From the NCBI RefSeq assembly GCF_036417845.1, contig NC_089981.1, positions 40,430,668 through 40,494,667 on the forward strand: 64,000 nucleotides of DNA, given 5' to 3'. This document shows, piece after piece, positions 58,901 to 64,000 of the stretch. Made by a program: the position numbers and the translations under genes. The DNA is from Apteryx mantelli. Lineage: Eukaryota; Chordata; Aves; Apterygiformes; Apterygidae. A model generated the notes under the pieces. It saw nothing but the letters and a program-made list of their open reading frames with translations. It was not told where the DNA came from and did not search any database. How positions within the stretch are numbered: position 1 is the first letter of the stretch; every line of letters starts with the position of its first letter.

Positions 58901-61900
58901 TGTTTTAATGTATTGTTTGGAAAAAACATTCTTGTTTCCCTTCCAGATTTTTTTAGGAGCCTCAGGAGAAAAGTTTCTGGCCTCCTTGTTTTCTGTTCTT
59001 AGGGCAAGACTTCAAAGCAAAGAACCGAATTGCCTTCCTGGGGCAGGGAAGTCTGCAAATCTAGACAGAGAGAGATAGATTAAAATCTTGCTTATCTGTC
59101 ATCAGTCGCCTCACAGGTGGAAATTAGCTCAGTGATGTTGAGTGAGAGTTTATGGGCTCTTTCCTTCCTGTTAGGACATTGTTGCTGATTTGCTTGTTAT
59201 TCTGGTCTGCATCCTGGCCTCTTTCTTGGGTTTGGTCCTCTCTGTAGAGCCTCACATCCAGCCTGTCTTGCAGACTGTTTCTGAGGTGTGGCCTTTTTGT
59301 GTAGTGTCATGGACAAAGTTCTCCCCTTGGTACTGATACCACAACTTATTTTCCCCTGCAGATGTGCTGTGCTGACATGTAGTCAAATCCTAAATGTATG
59401 AATTATTCTCCTAATGATATTATCATAACTTCATTATAACCTCATCTTTTTATTTAGTTTTGTGCAGTGCTTCACCAGCTCTTGGTTCCCTTCATCATGC
59501 TTACACAGTGTGAGTTTGCTTTTAGAGCTGCACACAGTCTTCTTTATCACACCTATCAAATGGTTGTCCACTGGCAAGCTGTCACCATGGGATGCCAGCC
59601 TTCCCTGGGACATAGTGCGACATATCGGTTATCTGGAATGCTACTTTCCATATTGGGGAGAGATTCTGATATGCTGCTGCCAAGATAGTTATTGCTCTTG
59701 AAAACTCTCCTTTGCTTGATCCCTAAAGAAGGAATCATGGCATAGGGGTTAGGGACAAGGAATTTTATTAGACTAAGCAACATTTTGGCTGTTGAAAAAG
59801 GCAGAAATGTTTTTGAGTTATTTGGTTTAGCCTAAGAAGAGGCTATGGTCTTTGTCTTGCTTTCATCCTAGTGGTGCATTTCTACAGCAGCTTAAGGTGT
59901 CCATATTTGGGCTGGCATCCCATTTTGACATCTTACCAGTGTGTGATCTCTGCAGGAGAACGCAGTTTAAGCTGGCGCAACCTGCCCTTCCTCCCAGGGC
60001 ACGTGTGTCCCTGCCCTTCTCTTCTGCTACTGCTGATGCTTGTGAAACCTGATGGTGGTTTGATTCAGACAGCTCTTCCCTCTGAGAACTAAAGGCTTTT
60101 ACTAGTTGGGTTATCTTTTTTTTTAACTAGCTGCCACCTGTGTTGGAGTTTATGCACCTGGCTAATAAGAGGGAAGACAGGAATTCATAACCAGGGGAAG
60201 GAAACAGATGGGGCTATTTAAGCCCTGATGTAGATCAGTGTAAGCTGTTGAGATGCACCTTTAGCTGATCACGGCTGTGTACAGAAAAGCAGCTATGGCT
60301 AGTTAGCCATTGTGCTGCTGCCAGTGACCAATATTATTCCACATTGTCATCTTTTGTGTTTGGACTCTCTCTCTGGAGGTGCAGTGTTTTTTTTGTTTTT
60401 TTTTTTTTTTCTTCAGAGGAAGAAGAAATATTCTTCTGCCTATGAATCATAATTCTTTTGTGGATGTTGACTCTGTGTATGTGATCTGTATGATGCTGTG
60501 GGAGAAAAGACTGCAGAAATAGTAAATAGTCACTCAGCACTCAATATTTCATGGAGAAGGAGCAAGGTGATATCTGCTTAACATCCTGCTGACGGAGCAG
60601 CTCAGCACTCTCCTCCCTTGTTCTCCCCTTCCATGTTTTTGTGTTAGTGCATCTTCAGGCATTGTTGCTTTTGTACACAGGGGTGTACTGTGGGCTGGCT
60701 GTGTCGAGTATCAGTTACCAACTCCAAAGGTCTTCAGTGTTTTGTGCCTATAAATTACAACATACTGTTACTATAGTGAAATGCTCCTAGAGCAAGTGAT
60801 GTTATAGGAGAAAAAAAACTGCAAAGAAGTAAATAAAACTTTTATCATTTACACTCTAACTGGTATAGTGTCACAGTTAACCGCTGCCGCTCCTTGGGAT
60901 TACTTCTCATCAGAGCCTCCTTTAAGTCATTGCTATATGGCACAACCAAACAGATTGAAAAAGCACATGCAAGTGGGGAAATAAATACATAGTGAATCAA
61001 ACTGTTTTGTCTGGACAGAACAACTGTGGGATTTTTCTTATGTCTGGTGTAAAATATAACAGAATGAGACTGCTCTGCTTAACTATTAAGACTGGGCATC
61101 CTAGAGTTGCACAGCAAACCATAATCTATGAAAGCCCTTAAGTACAGGTAATTTGATACACATTTTAAAATAAGAAAACAGTTTAACAGCAGCCTACTAT
61201 GAACTGTTGCATCTGCATAATGTGGAAAAAGCCCTTGCAGAAACAAGTCTGGAAGAGTAATTAAAAGCCTTCAACCTTTGAATATAATGATTCTGATTCT
61301 GTAATGGGAAACTTAAGTTTAAAATTTTGCTAGGTAAGGGTTTTTTGTTTTTATTGACAATGCAGTATCATGTGAAGAAATTTAAACCCAGACCTTTCCA
61401 GTTGTTAGGAAAAAAAAAAAAATTTTTTTTGTTCATTGGTTTTGCTATAGGCTATTCATTTATATTCTACTACTGCTTTGTGTTTGCAGGCCTGATAAGT
61501 ATTGGTTGGAAAATGTTTATTTAACTGCTCATCTCAAGTGTATGTATGTAAACTAAACTGACAGTATTTCTAAAGATTCAGCATCCAAATGAATGGAATT
61601 CCAAATATAGTTTAAGCTCAAATGTGGTCATTCTTTCTTCCTTTTCCTGCCTTTCCTATCCTTTAATTGAATAATACTTTTTTTTAATCTTAACAGTCAC
61701 TTTGTGCAAGACTTAGTGTCCAGTTCTGCAGTCTGTTCTTACAGGTTTACACAAGCTTATGATTTATACTGGTGATGCTGGTCGGAAGTATCCTGTTGCC
61801 AAGGAAAGTGTTTAACAAAGAGGGTTGTGTTTGCTGAGAGAACAAATAGTTAAAACCTAGACATAACAGCAGAAAGCAACTATATAGAGATCTGTATATA

Positions 61901-64000
61901 GCAGTTTGGTTTCATGACACATGAATATTTAAAGGACAGGTTTATGGTGAGTGATTAGGCTCGGCATTGTAAGAGCATTTTAAAATTTTATGTTCTGTTG
62001 TGTTTTTGCAGACAGAATGTGATTGTCTCAGCGGTTTGTGAAATAAAGGCAATTATTTAATCTCATAAGAAAGATCTTTGAATAAACTAAAAGCTTATTA
62101 TTAATATGCTCCCCCACCCCTAAGATATTTATCTGTTGATATGAGACTGTATTTCTTTTTTCTTTCCTCCTTATCGATAAACCATTTGTGATTAATACTC
62201 AGAGTTCCTTCTGCTGGGAAAAGAAGAAAAGATTCAGCTTGGAAAAATTATCTCTAGGTGGTTGTTGGGCATGAGTACATTTCTTTTGCCATATCTTATC
62301 AGCAGAATAAATGGTGAGATGAGACTAATAGAGGAAGAATTTCAGCATTAAAAGAGTTGTTGCAGATAGCGGACTGTAAACGTTTCCCTGACTGTGACTG
62401 GTACCGCTTAATTTTTCAGCCAACTTCCTGTGCGTTGCCCCCCTTCAAAGAAGGATTCAGTTCCCACAATAGCCAAACCAGCAGCCAGAGCTGATGTTGC
62501 AGTGTGGAACTGGGAAATGTGCTTGTTTTGTTCTGTTTTCCTTCAAATTACATTTTTTAGAAAGTATTTCTAATACCTTTGTTCTAAGTAGGCTGTCATT
62601 GACGAGCTGTGCAAACCAAGTATTTTTTGTATGCTGTGTGCCAAATTGGTGGATAGTAATTTGAGCATGAGGTCTAGAAAAACAAGATCTTCCTCAATCA
62701 TAGAGGGGGAGGGTTTGATTAAAGGGCATGATAATGATACTGGTTTGGGACATAAGAAACAACAGTGAGAATTACTATCTATTTGTTTTCTTTCCTTCTG
62801 TGCCCTATTGAGAATAATTTAGGCTATGGTTCCAGAATCACTAGTGCCATATCTGTGAACCAGATCACCAGACGCCAGCTTTATCCAGACGCCATATCTG
62901 TTCAATTAGGTAACATGCAACAGTGCTCTCTATGGGAGTACAGATGATATTGTATTGATCGTAAAGTCTACCAAGCCAAAGCTAGGTTCGTGGCTTTTTT
63001 TGTTTGTTTTAAACCAAGCCTTTAAGGCAAAACTAGCAGAATATGTTCATACTGGTTCATCACTATGTCAGGTTCTTGTGGTATTTTATTCATCTGACAC
63101 TAGTTACTGCAAAAATTGATTTATTGTCTCTTTAAACCATGGTCTGAGACTGTCTGTGAAAAGATAATATACCTAGCTGTATCATAAGAATGTTAAATGT
63201 AAAAATGATGATGACTTCAGGCACTGTGGTAATGTGGCTGTATAATTATGACAAGGTACATGCAGGTCTCTTTCTTCAAAGGTAGCAAGAGACTGAGCAA
63301 GACAAGATAAAGTACTCTCTCCGGAGATGCTAAACACAATGGTCTTTCCTGTTCTCTGGAGGTATCCTTAGTCTGTAGTGTGATATGCGTGGTGGCTTAC
63401 TGTTGCCCTTTGTTGCAAGGTAGCTGGAGTCTAGTGATGACTTTACATGATATGTGGTTCAGGAAGAAGCTGGATGCTTTTCTATATACACAGTTTCTGT
63501 GTTTTAATAAAAAGGACAAAATACTAAGTGCATTGAGTCATTGAGTATGGAGGGCATAAAATCAATAGGATTAGCTTTGCTTTTAGCATGTTTGAGTATA
63601 GAAATTATGTCCTTGGATACTTGTCCTTTCTTTCTGTTTTTACTGCTACCCTCATCAAGATACTCAGTTGGGATTTTTTTTTAATGTGTATTTATATTGC
63701 TTATTTTTTGCCACCAATACTCTCACAATCTTCCATCCAATTAAAAATTGAAGTTAATTTCAAAAAGCATGCATTTTTATCTAGGGAACTTCTAAAAAAG
63801 GATTATACATCAGACATTAGTAACATGATTGCAGTCAAAGCAAAATTTCTTGTGACAGCATGTCTCTTAGGAATTAGCGCTGTGACACTCTGCAAGGGTC
63901 TAAGCCAAGCTGTTGGTACTAGTCATGACAGGAAAGTTGGAGCTGGTTCAGAAGAGGGCAGATCAGTCCCACAGCCTGTGAAGGTGACTGTTGTTTTCTG

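Larger units (their letters stand above)
35141..64000 (+). other. Presumed first intron (incomplete)
   Basis: From the GTGAGT donor to the window end no further coding exon is recognised. The first 440 bases belong to the CpG island, and the rest is AT-rich with T-rich polypyrimidine runs. Open frames are short, and none resembles a known protein; the frame at 40,546-40,851 follows a good acceptor-like tract but is not recognisable. Repeats and homopolymers inside it are listed separately. If the CD47 guess is right, exon 2 should encode a V-type Ig domain; I did not see one, but a short exon without an internal Met could be missed by eye. Confidence 0.5.

Noticed and set aside
63928-63966. 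CR1-like sense fragment (GGAGCTGGTTCAGAAGAGGG) near the window end
   Set aside because: Resembles the CR1 'CCAGAGAAGGGC' region only over about 20 bases; too short to call without an alignment.
1-64000. CRISPR arrays, tRNA or rRNA genes, bacterial operons, insertion sequences, phage or toxin systems
   Set aside because: None seen. Sequence character is vertebrate nuclear throughout, and the tandem repeats present are LTR-internal or simple repeats without CRISPR-like spacing.

Overview
This window looks like single-copy vertebrate nuclear DNA from a sauropsid, most probably a bird. Interspersed repeats are sparse and mostly ancient. There is one CR1-type LINE relic of the kind found in birds, turtles and crocodilians, about eleven worn MIR/CORE-SINE relics, and two solo endogenous-retrovirus LTRs. 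One strong CpG island is present. No bacterial, organellar or plasmid traits are seen. The call rests on remembered repeat consensus patterns, so the species is not determined.

Layout. Positions 1-34,480 read as intergenic or deep intronic DNA with no convincing protein gene. This stretch holds two LTRs (about 7,990-8,770 on the minus strand and 30,690-31,530 on the plus strand), several MIR relics, a CR1 relic, a 36-base poly-A, and three weak exon-like segments bounded by good splice signals (1,480-1,614, 1,973-2,078 and a 24-nt one at 5,600-5,623). It also has a cluster of GATA motifs around 16.0 kb and an AT-rich block near 29.5-29.9 kb that could be regulatory.

A CpG island spans about 34,480-35,580. 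It contains the only gene part called with some confidence: a plus-strand first coding exon (35,107-35,140) with an ATG in good context. The exon encodes a short hydrophobic signal-peptide start (MWLLWLLLGSA) and ends in phase 1 at a consensus GTGAGT donor. This is the usual shape of exon 1 of a secreted or single-pass surface protein. The start resembles mammalian CD47 (MWPLVAALLLGSA...) in sequence and exon phase, but no second exon was found, so the gene is left unnamed.

From 35,141 to the window end is best read as the large first intron of that gene. It is AT-rich and holds MIR relics, homopolymer tracts (C20, C14, T20, A23) and a POU-octamer-like palindrome. No undescribed biological system could be supported. 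The observations most worth checking are the identity of the exon-1 gene, the CpG-rich LTR lying 3-4 kb upstream of the island in the same orientation, the exon-like pair near 1.5-2.1 kb, and the GATA/E-box cluster.
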